A DNA stretch of 64,000 bases from Hippopus hippopus (GCA_946811185.2 OX328098.1:44765650-44829649); one strand, 5' to 3'; shown: positions 58,101-59,888, numbered from the stretch's first letter. Notes: generated by a model not told the origin, from the letters alone. Numbers and translations: made by a program.

Positions 58101-59888
58101 AGATATTGAGTTATGCTGTGTGAAAAAAAGGGTTTAATATATCTGCAAAAAATATTGAACCAGGACAGCATGTGCAGTTCACACAGGCTGACCTTGTTCA
58201 AATTTTTCAGCGTAGCTAAATGTGCAGGCTTTTGACCTTCTTTTTGGTACTGATAAAAAATGATTAAATAGAAATTTGTGATTGGTCAAAAATGTAGAGA
58301 AGTTTATTTCAAGGGCCCCTGCATTATCTTCCGCTAGATAGCATTCTACAAATACACATCTATCTAATTTGGGCATGCTGGGTACAGAAGCGGACTAATT
58401 TTTCAAAACGGCAACCGTTACTTTGAATTTCAAAATTAAATAAATGTTTACTCAATAAAACGCTTCCTGGTGCAATTCATTCAGTTATGATCAGCTAGCA
58501 GGTAACCTATGCACCGGCCATTTATTAAAACAGTCCCTACAGGCTTGGGTATAGCTTCGGTATAAGCTCTACTTTTCCCAAATATCCGGGGATGGGTGAT
58601 GCATCATAGCAGACAGGTCGAATCTTTGAAGAATATGACATGCGCAGAAAACGAGGGCCCCTGCCTATTTGTTGGCAAAGTTACACCATTTATCATTTTT
58701 CAAGATATTTCTTGTTTGTTATTGGTCCATTTTTCTGCATGTCTGAAGACCAATCTACCTAATGAATCAGTCAGTTGTAAGACAAAATGGATTTCAAAAT
58801 AAGGAAGTCACAAACTATGGCAAAATACATGTACGCCCATGGGAATCTCTCAAAGAGCATGAGACATTTGACCCATGCTGTGACCTTCATGCTTGGAGTT
58901 GGGGTCCTTTGCTCTGCACCTTGTAATTGTCACCATGTACACAGTCATGTGTGAAACATTTCTAAAGTCAGACAATGGGTACAATGGATTCGAACACAAA
59001 CTTGCTAACAGACAGATTGATGGATGGACAGATGGACACTGATGAACAAGGGCGTAACATAAAATGTGGCTTCAGCACACAACAATAAAAGCGAATAACA
59101 AGAAAACACAATTTTAAAAAAACTCATCCATGTTAAAAGCATAAGCAACAACAAATTAACCTTTCACCACACAACATTTTAGACTCAACCAACTTGAAAG
59201 CTTTAGCAGACAAAAAATTCAATGTGGCTCAAATGATGTGATTTTTCTTCGATAGGGTAGAAAACATTGTGGGAAAAGGAGAAAATGGTGGTTACCAGCA
59301 TTTTCTCCTTTTCCCACCATGTTTTCAAAAAAGGTTATTCACCAAGGTCCTGAAAAGTCAGGGATGTTTGGTAAGGGTTAAAACATGGTTTAACACACAG
59401 TCCTGAGTTCTTTAAAACTACTATTAGGAAGAAAGCTTTTGAAAACATAATGCAGCATGTTCTCCTTTTTCCACACTGTTTTCTACCCTTTCATACACAA
59501 ATTTCATCACTTGATACACACTGAATTTGTTGTCTGTAAATGTGTTTGATTCAGAAAAGTGGAAAATTTGAAGTATATGGTAAAGAATTAAAGAGTTTGG
59601 ATTTTTCTTTGAAAAGGTTAAAAAACTTAAGAAAAAATACTGCTTACCAGCATTTTTTCTCTTTTTTAAAAAACTTTTTTGACTCTCTTTAAACAAAACT
59701 CCTTTTATCAGTCACTCATAACCTGTTGTCTGTAAATTTTTTTCAGTTTGGACAAGTCAAAGATTTTATCTTTTAGTAAAGGAAATAGTATGGTCTTGAA
59801 AATATTACTTACGCGCAGCTTTTACTTTATCAAAGAGATACGAAATTGTGCATAACCAACATATGATCACAAAAATGCTCCACCGCAT
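2802..59888 (-). CDS. CFB-like: Complement factor B/C2-like gene, 14 exons, 3' end off window
   Basis: Spliced model on the minus strand, joining 59888-59813, 46263-46158, 44398-44289, 43006-42833, 41685-41593, 38144-37998, 34481-34360, 33199-33069, 23059-22956, 22290-22138, 12275-12214, 6321-6166, 5134-4915 and 3051-2802. Every junction has GT/AG ends and compatible phase, giving 634 codons plus 2 nt. Domains in order are signal peptide (1-25), two CCP modules, vWA (about 195-400, MIDAS D203-x-S205-x-S207, T282, D327) and a chymotrypsin-like domain from about residue 410. This order is that of factor B/C2, the C3-convertase serine protease of the alternative complement pathway, secreted into body fluid. 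Vertebrate factor B has three CCPs; only two are seen here. The His57 position is Ser462, while the Asp (D522) is kept. The Ser-bearing exon is not in the window. The exon set is solid; activity is doubtful. Confidence 0.88.
3232..3667. mobile_element. Two partial palindromic MITE copies
   Basis: 3232-3385 holds the left arm and centre of one copy. 3510-3667 holds a centre and right arm (GTGGGAAAAGGAGAAAATGC followed by its inverse). Confidence 0.65.
3678..3893. repeat. Tandem duplication, two units of about 108 bp
   Basis: Both units contain TCGTTGGTAAAT or CATTGGTAAAT, GGCCAAT-TCGGC and CTTTTAATAT-AGAGTT blocks. Confidence 0.65.
4348..4522. mobile_element. TTAA palindromic MITE copy, short
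   Basis: TTAACCCTTTCCCAAAC left end (4348) and GGGTAAAGGGTTAA right end (4522); internal deletion of the palindrome centre. Confidence 0.75.
4690..4897. mobile_element. Palindromic MITE abutting exon 13 donor
   Basis: GACAAAACTTTAGACC left part, GGAAAAGGAGAAAATGC centre, and TTTGGTAACAG right end about 18 bp from the exon 13 splice donor. Confidence 0.7.
4915..5134 (-). CDS. CFB-like: CFB-like exon 13: protease domain with catalytic Asp
   Basis: Phase 0 in, phase 1 out. It encodes INLYLGDHDIF, VHIHPNY and RPFDIALLKIGE, where Asp522 is the expected catalytic Asp, then FIRPICFLEF, the Arg-Pro-Ile-Cys landmark of the fold. The acceptor is CACCTTTCAG and the donor is GTAAGTG. A palindromic MITE ends about 18 bp past the donor. 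Confidence 0.93.
5214..5445. repeat. Perfect hairpin next to a TIR element
   Basis: 5214-5306 is a near-perfect fold-back with arms of about 42 bp (centre ATGCATTTCAAATGCAT). 5316-5445 has inverted ends TCAGAAATGAAATAAAATGA of about 30 bp around a unique middle. Confidence 0.75.
6166..6321 (-). CDS. CFB-like: CFB-like exon 12: protease domain, His-region lost
   Basis: A phase 0-0 exon of 52 codons. It encodes GTYPWLGWINALPSKG then ISCGGALLCDKWFVTLASCV. The family motif around the catalytic His is Thr-Ala-Ala-His-Cys; here it reads Thr-Leu-Ala-Ser-Cys, so residue 462 is Ser (AGC). The disulphide Cys pair around the site is kept, so the fold should be intact. The acceptor is ATTTTTTAG. The donor GTAATA lies beside a TA/GA microsatellite (6127-6152). 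Confidence 0.9.
6682..7703 (+). pseudogene. Tc1/mariner-superfamily transposase, decayed
   Basis: Read from ATG 6682 (MPRIPPNLRERAIGML, a paired-type helix-turn-helix) through RSGRLRVTTPGQD, NSVLFSNESRF, LFQHDNATSHTA and SPDLNPIEHLWD, the DDE landmarks with the last two acidic residues about 34 apart. In-frame stops, for example near 6790, 7175 and 7262, and small frameshifts mean no functional protein. The family normally makes about 340 residues that cut and paste the element at TA. Confidence 0.85.
7832..9160 (+). mobile_element. Pearl/Helentron-like non-autonomous element inside the Tc1
   Basis: Starts near ACAAGATGTCTG with ATGCCCCCCT (about 7856). It holds about five tandem units of about 158 bp (8265-9025, each with TGTGACCTTGACCTTTGA), then a GGAC microsatellite (9038-9108), and ends AGGGGGGCATAA (9144-9155), whose first ten bases are the inverted complement of the 5' motif. 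Pearl elements of bivalves are known for tandem cores, such tetranucleotides and terminal hairpins. Confidence 0.65.
9560..9845. mobile_element. Palindromic MITE copies, adjoining
   Basis: AAAAAATGCTGGTAACTGGTATTTTCTCC palindrome shape at about 9630-9660 (shown only in part here), then TTAACTCTTTACCACATAAT at about 9745, the start of a second partial copy. Confidence 0.6.
9837..10003. mobile_element. Truncated copy of the exon 7 MITE family
   Basis: TTTTCTGTTTTGCGCAAGTC through the CGTAAAGTG-type hairpin to CATGTTGCAAGCCATAT, matching the right two-thirds of 34079-34352. Confidence 0.75.
10004..11064. other. Intron, no feature recognised
   Basis: Intron of the factor B-like gene between exons 11 and 12. 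AT-rich; no exon, repeat end or RNA gene recognised. Confidence 0.5.
11297..11568 (-). mobile_element. tRNA-derived SINE inserted in a MITE, 14-bp target duplication
   Basis: On the minus strand the head reads TGGCTCAGTGGTGAGCG (A box) and GAGTTCGATACCC (B box); the tail ends in repeated CAAC units. TTCTCTTTCAGGGT flanks it at 11283-11296 and 11569-11582. The flanks join into one palindromic MITE (11085-11615). Confidence 0.85.
11960..12200. repeat. Purine-rich GGAA/GCAA microsatellite
   Basis: An almost unbroken purine strand (GGAA)n from about 12040 to 12135, then (GCAA)n. Long open frames on both strands here come from the repeat. Confidence 0.9.
12214..12275 (-). CDS. CFB-like: CFB-like exon 11: vWA-protease junction
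   Basis: A 62-nt exon, phase 1 in and phase 0 out, encoding DYQKCGISGNTELKRGGSTN plus Glu. Cys-Gly marks the start of a chymotrypsin-like domain. As in factor B and C2, there is no Ile-Val-Gly-Gly activation N-terminus; the place is taken by Lys-Arg-Gly-Gly. The acceptor is AAATCTTTTGCAG and the donor is GTAAAT. It directly follows the GGAA-rich microsatellite at 11960-12200. Confidence 0.82.
12561..12930. mobile_element. MITE with AAGGTAGTAGACC ends, copy 1
   Basis: AAGGTAGTAGACCC at the left and GGTCTGCTACCTTAA at the right. The body is about 90 percent like 39110-39467 by eye. Confidence 0.8.
15105..15378. mobile_element. GAGCCATGCTCTG-type MITE, copy near 15.1 kb
   Basis: Ends ACATGCTCTGTGAAAAAGGG and its inverse (TTTTGTCAGAGCATGGCTCA). 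The middle holds an inner palindrome (CCTGCGCAATCCGCGCAGG) and TGTGATGGCTTGCTTGGTAT. Partial copies lie at 14862-15050 and 15600-15683. Confidence 0.75.
16075..16130. repeat. Microsatellite (CTGC)n(CTGT)n(CT)n
   Basis: Compound tetranucleotide to dinucleotide run in the intron. Confidence 0.85.
16260..16338 (-). mobile_element. tRNA-like SINE head fragment
   Basis: The minus strand reads TTTAGCTGAGTGGTTAGGC (A box) and GGGGTCGATCCCC (B box). It could be taken for a tRNA, but the stems do not close well and no functional tRNA is called. Confidence 0.6.
16512..16712 (+). mobile_element. tRNA-derived SINE, older copy
   Basis: A degenerate head (GGGTTAGAATCCTACTGG as B box) is followed by TACTGGTGAAACCTAAGAAT and a (TCAA)n tail. 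Same family as 45886-46110. Confidence 0.65.
17750..17975. mobile_element. Palindromic MITE fragments
   Basis: TTGTGGGAAAAGGAGAAATT (17791) and TTGTGGGAAAAGCAGAGAAT (17934) are arms of two decayed copies. Confidence 0.55.
19388..19480 (+). mobile_element. tRNA-Lys-like SINE head, copy 1
   Basis: CTTTAGCTCAATGGTTAAGG then GGTCTTTTAAACC (anticodon-like TTT) and a B box GGGTTCGA. It resembles tRNA-Lys but has an enlarged, mismatched anticodon-to-T region. A second copy is at 21668. Confidence 0.6.
19890..21650. other. Intron, little recognisable
   Basis: Between exons 10 and 11. One decayed GATC-hairpin relative lies near 20705-20770; otherwise unique AT-rich sequence with no exon seen on the minus strand. 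Confidence 0.45.
21668..21800 (+). mobile_element. tRNA-Lys-like SINE head, copy 2
   Basis: CTTTAGCTCAGTGGTAAAGG, GGTCTTTTAAACCTC and GGGTTCAAATCCC, similar to 19388-19480. The sequence just before it (CCACAGATCCATGTATTCTC, 21652) is the inverse of 19727-19746. Confidence 0.6.
21815..22060. repeat. Tandem duplication, two units
   Basis: GTAGTAAAGACAAATGGACT and GTTAGTAAAGACAAGTGAGC start matched units with CATCCAA-TTTCAATAGG and AGCTGCTATAC blocks. Confidence 0.65.
22138..22290 (-). CDS. CFB-like: CFB-like exon 10: end of vWA domain
   Basis: A phase 1-1 exon of 51 codons. It encodes DKFEVFAIGVGTQIHETILA and the HVFLIKDFKDLEKIGKVI segment, the characteristic last strand and helix of vWA domains (F-x-IGVG). 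The acceptor is TTTATTTCAG and the donor is GTAAGA. Confidence 0.92.
22956..23059 (-). CDS. CFB-like: CFB-like exon 9: vWA domain, ITD strand
   Basis: Phase 2 in, phase 1 out. It encodes RALFIITDAEQTATEIRNKK, whose IITD gives the fourth MIDAS ligand (Asp327), followed by a helix (SLLLIELLAKKIRTE). The acceptor is TTTATTGTGTAG and the donor is GTAAGTG. The next exon upstream lies 10 kb away, and the intron between contains a mariner element. Confidence 0.88.
23264..24592 (-). mobile_element. Mariner element, intact ends
   Basis: Inverted ends of about 31 bp: CGAGGGTTGTTCGATATGTA from 23264, and its complement with one or two mismatches ending at 24592. They are flanked by TA (23262-23263, 24593-24594). 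Length is 1,329 bp, typical for mariner. Confidence 0.92.
23337..24418 (-). pseudogene. Mariner transposase, one frameshift
   Basis: The N-part (24418-23819) has the helix-turn-helix region (YETVCRWRKKF, SGRPVIVTGK) and first Asp (VTGDKTWVHYFEP). The C-part (23756-23337, open somewhat further upstream) has HDNASSHT and YSPDLAPCDFFLFPKLK, the other two Asp residues of the mariner D,D34D triad. The frame shifts near 23821-23810, where a stop follows PKEA. Apart from this break the protein is nearly complete (about 345 residues), so the copy is young. Confidence 0.9.
24622..24942 (-). mobile_element. tRNA-derived SINE, full length, 11-bp target duplication
   Basis: The minus-strand head has TAGTTCAGTCGGTAGCG (A box) and GGTTCGATCCC (B box); the tail is (CAAT)n. 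CAAATGTAAAG flanks it at 24611-24621 and 24943-24953. Tails of the same family occur at 13576-13730 and 60556-60680. Confidence 0.88.
25061..26042 (+). mobile_element. Pearl/Helentron-like repeat
   Basis: Starts AACAAGAGGGCCATGATGGC with GCTCCACTGG (25088-25097), whose inverted complement CCAGTGGAGC (26027-26036) closes the element just before CTAAA. A second kind of end (GCTCAAGTGAGCTAAAA, about 25947-25963) sits inside, so the copy is a mosaic. Confidence 0.6.
26043..27274 (+). mobile_element. Pearl/Helentron-like repeat, tandem core
   Basis: About six degenerate units of about 140 bp (each with CATGTAAAACTTGTGACC and TAAAGCTACATGC-like blocks), a GGAC/GCAC microsatellite (27181-27225) and a 3' hairpin CTGGCC-TTC-GGCCAG followed by TGGAGCTAAA (to about 27274). 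Confidence 0.6.
28310..29480. other. Intron, no clear feature
   Basis: AT-rich sequence with weak traces of the palindromic MITE near 29150-29460. No exon signal seen. Confidence 0.45.
30219..31490 (+). mobile_element. Pearl-like repeat, tandem core
   Basis: Starts AACAAGAGCCATTGGCTC with CCACCTGAGTAAAG. About eight degenerate units of about 130-150 bp follow, each with TTTCATGAGTAT and a TGACCTA-like block. It ends in decayed form near CTTCCTTGAGCA (31480). The open frames seen on the minus strand here are repeat shadows. Confidence 0.6.
31650..32965. repeat. Four GATC-rich hairpin copies
   Basis: Hairpins at about 31655-31705, 31850-31912, 32244-32315 and 32895-32955, each with AGACTGCACAGAATGTGCAGTCT or a variant (written here only in kind). 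Tails carry AACTTATTTAGCAGGATAAG (32397-32416). Confidence 0.7.
33069..33199 (-). CDS. CFB-like: CFB-like exon 8: vWA domain with MIDAS Thr
   Basis: Phase 0 in, phase 2 out. It encodes TGDGGTNFRNLLSIVRSKIY; the GGTN Thr (residue 282) is the expected third MIDAS ligand. The remainder is basic (FGPKAIIRNELAKQRKDEAN). The acceptor is TTTTACACACAG and the donor is GTAACA. Confidence 0.9.
33500..34068. mobile_element. Two palindromic MITE copies
   Basis: 33505-33725 is near full length (GTGGGAAAAGGAGAAAATGC and its inverse around 33650). 33899-34068 starts TTAACTCTTTACACAACAAC and is internally deleted. Confidence 0.75.
34079..34352. mobile_element. Palindromic MITE abutting exon 7 donor
   Basis: ATATGGCCTGCAACATGCG at the left and TGTTGCAAGCCATAT at the right, with two inner GCAGGCTGATC hairpins and AGTGTCGTTCC / ACACTTT arms. 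The right end is about 8 bp from the exon 7 splice donor. A truncated copy is at about 9837-10003. Confidence 0.78.
34360..34481 (-). CDS. CFB-like: CFB-like exon 7: vWA domain
   Basis: Phase 1 in, phase 0 out. It encodes GKNGTRIALITFSEKANIIF and FDDEEIRSIEKVKEKVDEIQ, the typical second strand (ALITFS) and helix of a vWA fold. The acceptor is TTTTTTCTGGCAG. The donor GTAGTC lies only about 8 bp from the end of a palindromic MITE (34079-34352), so most of the downstream intron start is transposon sequence. Confidence 0.9.
35225..35810 (+). mobile_element. Two abutting pearl-like repeat fragments
   Basis: 35225-35420 is a right end with GACA/GGAC microsatellite and a GCCTTTGGCGGGGGATAA terminus. 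35419 onward is a left end (AACAAGAGGGCCACTGGCCC, GGCTCACCTGAG) with about two core units, fading near 35810. Confidence 0.55.
35811..36700. other. Intron, no feature recognised
   Basis: Unique-looking AT-rich sequence between exons 6 and 7. Confidence 0.45.
37087..37245. repeat. Fold-back element
   Basis: TTTATTTCATCAGCTTGTGG and its inverse close a palindrome with arms of about 75 bp. The minus-strand open frame here is only a product of the palindrome. Confidence 0.8.
37998..38144 (-). CDS. CFB-like: CFB-like exon 6: vWA domain start with MIDAS
   Basis: A phase 1-1 exon of 49 codons. It contains LDIVFAVDVSSSIG, the first beta strand and the DxSxS metal-binding motif (residues 203-207), then the amphipathic helix ISLDNAKQFIKIICYKFGI. 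The acceptor is ATCTTTCAG and the donor is GTATCA. Confidence 0.92.
39110..39467. mobile_element. MITE with AAGGTAGTAGACC ends, copy 2
   Basis: The same ends and body (CAACAAATAATGTCAAGATA, TTCCATGTTGCACTAGAAGC) as 12561-12930. Confidence 0.8.
39598..40395. mobile_element. Cluster of three palindromic MITE copies
   Basis: Copies near 39598-39842, 39840-39960 and 40200-40395, with the GGGAAAAGGAGAAAATG-type arms and GTTTGGTATAGGGTTAA-type ends. Confidence 0.7.
40440..40707. mobile_element. GAGCCATGCTC-type MITE
   Basis: ATATGAGCCATGCTC at one end and GAGCATGGTTCATAT at the other; same internal order as 15105-15378. Confidence 0.78.
40723..40868. repeat. Fold-back element
   Basis: Arms of about 68 bp (TTTTTTCGGTGAAAAATCAA ... 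inverse) around GTGGCGAGGCCACA. Confidence 0.8.
41270..41435. repeat. GATC-rich hairpin repeat, copy with empty TTAA
   Basis: The hairpin at 41284-41345 is followed by ATCAGCTTAAAAAGTTTAAC. The single TTAA (41404) is the unoccupied form of the insertion site seen at 60996. Confidence 0.75.
41593..41685 (-). CDS. CFB-like: CFB-like exon 5: linker between CCP and vWA
   Basis: A phase 1-1 exon of 31 codons with acceptor GATTCTTTCAG and donor GTAACA. It encodes VNVEGFARTLEDKF then a Ser/Asp/Glu-rich stretch (SGSADSEDGIQ). In factor B the matching linker carries the factor D cleavage site. No obvious Arg-Lys site is seen here apart from scattered single basic residues. A palindromic MITE starts about 20 bp upstream of the acceptor. 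Confidence 0.82.
41706..42295. mobile_element. Two palindromic MITE copies next to exon 5
   Basis: 41706-41935 has a clear centre (AAAATGCTGGTAACCAGCAT) and begins about 20 bp from the exon 5 acceptor. 42035-42295 is more decayed. Confidence 0.7.
42549..42624. repeat. Short fold-back, copy 2
   Basis: TTTGAAAGTAACATAACTTC, centre GGCTAGACCATTTGGTCTAGCC (palindrome, quoted in part), inverse arm. Confidence 0.7.
42833..43006 (-). CDS. CFB-like: CFB-like exon 4: CCP2 (sushi) module
   Basis: A single 58-codon phase 1-1 exon, the usual form of a CCP module. Visible landmarks are LCPKLENPKNG, the YICDEGYKPD segment, LTCVLGHRWD and YPSCQ, that is the four Cys and the conserved Trp. The acceptor is TATATTTTAAG and the donor is GTTTGTC, weaker than its neighbours. 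Confidence 0.92.
43035..43260. mobile_element. Palindromic MITE copy, decayed
   Basis: TTAACCTTGTACCAAAC-like start, AAAATGCTGGTAACTAG centre and CATCTGGTAAAC end. Confidence 0.65.
43570..44092. mobile_element. Two GAGCCATGCTC-type MITEs in opposite orientation
   Basis: 43570-43833 is forward, with GACCCAGGTCAGCCTGCGCA. 43869-44092 is reversed. Together they make a larger inverted pair 110 bp from the CFB exon 3 side. Confidence 0.75.
44289..44398 (-). CDS. CFB-like: CFB-like exon 3: second half of CCP1
   Basis: The acceptor is CTTTCTTCTCAG (44399-44410) and the donor is GTAAAT (44288). Phase runs 2 to 1. It encodes IIGASSKQRCVEKK through YDWNYGTPRCIADGYN, with the Cys3, Trp and Pro-x-Cys4 of a sushi module. 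Joined to exon 2 it gives one complete four-Cys CCP split by a phase-2 intron. Confidence 0.85.
45886..46110 (+). mobile_element. tRNA-derived SINE
   Basis: GCGTGGCTCAGTGGTAAAG (A box) and GGCTCGAGATCC (B box) head. The body has TACTGGTGAAACCTAGGAAT, and the tail AATCAATCAA is at 46098-46107. The body is shared with 16512-16712. Confidence 0.8.
46158..46263 (-). CDS. CFB-like: CFB-like exon 2: first half of CCP1
   Basis: The acceptor is ...GTTTCAG at 46264-65. The exon is read phase 1 to phase 2 and encodes PQRAGRCIMPDPPMF and on to YSCNNGF, the first half of a sushi module (Cys1, Tyr-x-Cys2, Gly-Phe). The donor AA|GTTTGT (46157) is not strong, but it is the one that keeps frame with exon 3, and exon 4 uses a similar GTTTGT donor. 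A palindromic MITE begins about 45 bp upstream of the acceptor. Confidence 0.8.
46750..46876. repeat. Fold-back element
   Basis: GTTGTACGGTCAGGTGGCAG ... inverse at the right, arms of about 55 bp (TTCACGGCTGTGGCGAAT and complement), short centre. Confidence 0.8.
47075..47078. repeat. Target-site duplication CAGG, left copy
   Basis: CAGG precedes the TG of the 5' LTR and recurs at 57599-57602 directly after the 3' LTR. If the terminal A of the LTR is counted as shared, the duplication can be read as five bases, ACAGG, the usual length for Ty3/gypsy elements. Confidence 0.8.
47079..47305 (+). repeat. 5' LTR (227 bp)
   Basis: Starts TGTGGTAAG and ends ACAACA, so it has TG...CA ends. It matches the 3' LTR base for base by eye. 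It contains TATAAT at 47244-47249, a YY1-like motif CCGCCATCTT at 47175-47184 and a consensus splice donor AAG|GTAAGT at 47281-47289. No AATAAA lies inside it. Confidence 0.95.
47175..47184 (+). promoter_or_regulatory. YY1-like motif in the LTR
   Basis: CCGCCATCTT matches the established YY1 core (complement AAGATGGCGG), which positions transcription starts in other retroelements. A TATAAT at 47244 lies downstream. Which of them sets the start is unknown. Confidence 0.4.
47284..48325 (+). other. Candidate leader intron of the retrotransposon
   Basis: The donor AAG|GTAAGT lies in the LTR end and the acceptor TATTAATTACAG lies six bases before the gag ATG. The 1,042 nt between are AT-rich, carry the primer site and have no long frame. 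Splicing would remove the primer-binding site from gag mRNA, leaving unspliced RNA as the genomic form. It also holds a fragment (48109-48124) resembling the local palindromic MITE. Splicing is inferred from consensus only. Confidence 0.5.
47307..47324 (+). other. Primer-binding site, possibly tRNA-Ser
   Basis: TGGCGTTGTCGGCACTGA starts one base after the 5' LTR. TGG pairs with the CCA end of a tRNA. TGGCG-T-GTCGGCA resembles the complement of a metazoan tRNA-Ser 3' end with one mismatch, recalled from general knowledge and not searched. Confidence 0.6.
48332..49930 (+). CDS. gag: Gag polyprotein with helix-hairpin-helix N-terminus
   Basis: 532 residues. ATG 48332 is in a strong context (A at -3, G at +4), right after a splice-acceptor-like site. 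Residues 19-45 (CLPGDLRALPGVGEKSAQVI and on) match a helix-hairpin-helix, a nucleic-acid-binding motif known from ComEA and repair proteins. Residues 85-205 are acidic then Arg-rich and low complexity. Residues 210-370 look like the helical retrotransposon gag/capsid domain. Residues 430-462 are a likely coiled coil. A zinc knuckle ends it (C480, H485, C490), but the first ligand is Tyr477 (TAC 49760-49762) instead of Cys. A run of Glu (501-511) precedes the frameshift site. It packages the element RNA into virus-like particles. Confidence 0.9.
   Translation: MDGGPPPPTRSKIRVNFCLPGDLRALPGVGEKSAQVIVDARDRCDNLTKEMFLNLRIRQPERLLPYLDFTPFPLKQTFAERNSGARNKENDEEDDDFFLTEEEDRQGYRGEMFGRTPDDKASLAYQMERQFRVDKGLDTDWVRRPHRFQSSPWQQENVGYKEEMRDRDYEPFRRNIASEFQEYPQGRTYFRESRGTPRQSERRAASIPKSISYDGKGDWQAFAMKFVMFAEGQQWSAQERKRNLCWCLEGAPSEFFANLLRREPNVPFREIMERLERRFDIRDLPETTQMLFSYASQGNKESVVEWAARVIQLATRAFPDMPDNQMYKQAILRFCQGCLDKGAGHYALTCKPATMEEAVDKVRWYQHTDTVMYGKSRKEVRNVKIERDISSFYSDEEDLPRVARASAPQNPKMNYQRKNSVPVSTGSWQEDRVKKIESEIGQLQKQMSELNTSMGEVKSMLMSLGAKPKSKAATQGYFKCGQPGHFARDCPNAKKVAQVAEEEEEEEEEEEDLNFQRSDLEAECRPYALEEA
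49867..49928 (+). promoter_or_regulatory. -1 ribosomal frameshift signal: slippery site and pseudoknot
   Basis: TTTAAAC at 49867-49873 is in register with gag codons (T TTA AAC), the canonical X XXY YYZ heptamer. Five bases later GCGGTCGG (49879-49886) pairs with CCGACCGT (49903-49910) in an 8-bp stem. AGGCC in its loop (49893-49897) pairs with GGCCT (49924-49928), forming an H-type pseudoknot. The -1 frame is open from 49834 and leads straight into the protease; the gag stop is at 49928-49930. Confidence 0.85.
49873..50643 (+). CDS. pro: Retropepsin-type aspartic protease (made by -1 frameshift)
   Basis: The frame has no usable ATG near its start (a GTG lies at 49900), so it is expressed as Gag-Pro by the upstream slip site. 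An acidic/Ser-rich linker is followed by IQIPVMLGGIPIEAVVDTAA: the active-site Asp is at 50242-50244, but the usual Asp-Thr-Gly is Asp-Thr-Ala. LLGLDFLRRN near the C-terminus is the conserved late motif of retrotransposon proteases. The frame ends at TAG 50641. The downstream Pol frame is open from 50526, overlapping by 118 nt. Confidence 0.82.
   Translation, partial: LPAVGPGGRVPTVCPRGGLSNETSLAAALRHLFSDSDEEADEIEEKSSGKRKLDTDKVAESNITSGKIAGNGTGMGNESESSLGDATDTDSESESCIQINQLRSASMIQIPVMLGGIPIEAVVDTAAEVTIISDRVYKELNWTGPIIKQVLLQTAGRELKIKGFIIGPLALQIGSHVYEEEVYVAPIEDKMLLGLDFLRRNKISINLGQEEGYLEVNEQKIPFVLKDKMKGEPKKNQKPHKYEFVREPSFPQKRRR
50526..53384 (+). CDS. pol: Pol: reverse transcriptase, RNase H, integrase N-part
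   Basis: The first ATG is at 50679, but the frame is open from 50526 and the PPKTAKIV segment before the ATG looks like genuine Pol. Numbered from that ATG: RT about 155-345 with WCVDYRELN and FLDD (282-285); RNase H 424-542 with D428, E471 and D496; a Cys-rich CGGCPYC (567-573) in the linker; integrase HHCC zinc finger (H741, H748, C778, C781); catalytic D810 and D870. It is -1 relative to pro without an obvious canonical heptamer. The frame breaks off at 53384 between the second Asp and the Glu of the DDE triad. Confidence 0.93.
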   Translation, partial: TKNSLCVERQNERGTQKEPKASQVRVCQRTIIPPKTAKIVTCATKSQKTDYMVEPITVGEIAMPRTLHQKNQQPRICMLNLTDQNIVIKVNQRIGEAYQVLPITPADNAKLQKIEVTDPSNVVPDHLEDLINSSKQNLSDREGMLLEDLILEYQDVFAKDDYDLGDFTEIKHSIITGDAKPVKQRMRKTPLGFAKEEQAHLDKMLKAKVIQPSKSEWALAPVLIRKRDGSVRWCVDYRELNKINEKDSFPLPLVEDCIDTLAGNKYFSKLDANSAYWQVRIRKEDQKKTAFLTKYGLFEFIRMPFGLCNAPATYCRVMNLILRGLTWEIVLAFLDDILVMGQDFKSHLENLRRVLQRFREYGLRMKPKKCILFQQEVEFLGRIVGQKGLQLTSGNIDAVINWPTPKNSREVEKFLGLVNYHRLFLKDLAKEAVPLYRITSTKTFVWGSEQEQAFKKIKELMTTAPLLTLPNSKDPFILDTDASDAAIGAELIQVQNGKERVVAFGSLALSHEQRRYCTTRKELLAVVRFTRQYRHYLLGRKFTVRTDHHSLIWLNNFKEPQGQLARWLEELGQYDMIIQHMPGNKHLNADALSRRPEPEELRYCSNYKAGFRLDLLPCGGCPYCTKAHKNWSNFTESVDYAVDLPEGYPRVGMSLPGLHGEERAWKIIEIQPGKMEGNTLKHSRLQIITSKPIKTVQTISAEVPKNDQQLTEEMVQQTLEEPEFSLLVPWLKEGKEPDEKTIFLSSPEAKHYWIHRGEFSLKKGVLWRQIPEMGRKLVVPKGLRTHLLEGYHNIPSGGHQGVDRTRAKIQEKYYWYKMARQIKDYVNSCAICNQNKKPNRKACGALINYHAGSPMERVHLDFLGPLPKTIRGNEYILMMVDQFTKWVEGVPLPSQTAEETARAAVNEFFSRFGCPFIIHTDQGRNFESQLFQAICKLLEIHETRTTALQTFG
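53369..54186 (+). pseudogene. pol: Integrase C-part (DDE Glu, GPY/F) fused to PHD finger, frame broken
   Basis: This continues the integrase in the +1 frame. One extra base, most simply in the T run 53366-53368, separates it from the first two Asp residues. SANGQVERYNR carries the catalytic Glu. LLPPWKGPGIILEK and VVNHDRIKE form the GPY/F region. The last about 55 residues (54010-54160) are a PHD finger: Cys-x-Cys, DECSEWFHGAC, LCPSC. Its third zinc ligand is Tyr (TAT 54055-54057) where Cys is expected. PHD fingers read histone H3 tails, so a role in choosing integration sites is likely by analogy with chromodomains. The frame ends at TAA 54184. Confidence 0.85.
54186..54208 (+). promoter_or_regulatory. 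Splice acceptor before the third ORF
   Basis: A T-rich run ending TTTCAG (54198-54203) lies two bases before ATG 54206. With the LTR donor it would give a short-leader mRNA for the third ORF, as retroviruses do for env. Inferred from consensus. Confidence 0.5.
54206..57259 (+). pseudogene. Third retroelement ORF: RS-rich, zinc finger, TatD-family hydrolase, two in-frame stops
   Basis: ATG 54206 follows a splice acceptor (TTTGTATTTCAG) and lies 19 nt past the pol stop. One frame runs 1,018 codons but is cut by TGA 56816-56818 and TAG 57047-57049. Residues 150-400 are Arg/Ser/Lys-rich with three imperfect repeats (54711-54850) and basic nuclear-localisation-like clusters. C404, C409, H419 and H424 form a zinc-finger-like motif. 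An unrecognised helical region follows (about 430-570). From residue 745 comes a TatD-type metallohydrolase: H749-x-H751, GLGEVGLDY (E844), then past the first stop LHIR (H, 56840), LHCFSG (H, 56942) and, past the second stop, ETDSP (D, 57095), the full metal-ligand set. Human TATDN2 has a similar plan of disordered N-part and C-terminal TatD. Position is that of env; no membrane segment is seen. Confidence 0.82.
57260..57371 (+). other. Retrotransposon 3' untranslated region, AATAAA and purine tract
   Basis: No coding signal is seen. AATAAA at 57355-57360 lies just upstream of the 3' LTR, outside it. A short purine tract GGGAGGA (57364-57370) is the likely plus-strand primer. Confidence 0.6.
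57372..57598 (+). repeat. 3' LTR (227 bp)
   Basis: Identical copy of 47079-47305. It is preceded by a short purine tract GGGAGGA (57364-57370) and followed by the duplicated CAGG. Confidence 0.95.
57599..57602. repeat. Target-site duplication CAGG, right copy
   Basis: Matches 47075-47078. After it the host intron resumes (CGTCAGGG...). Confidence 0.8.
57715..57925. mobile_element. Palindromic MITE copy, internally deleted
   Basis: TTTAACCCTTTACCGCAAAATGCC start and TTTGGTAAAGGGTTAA end; the centre is shortened. Confidence 0.7.
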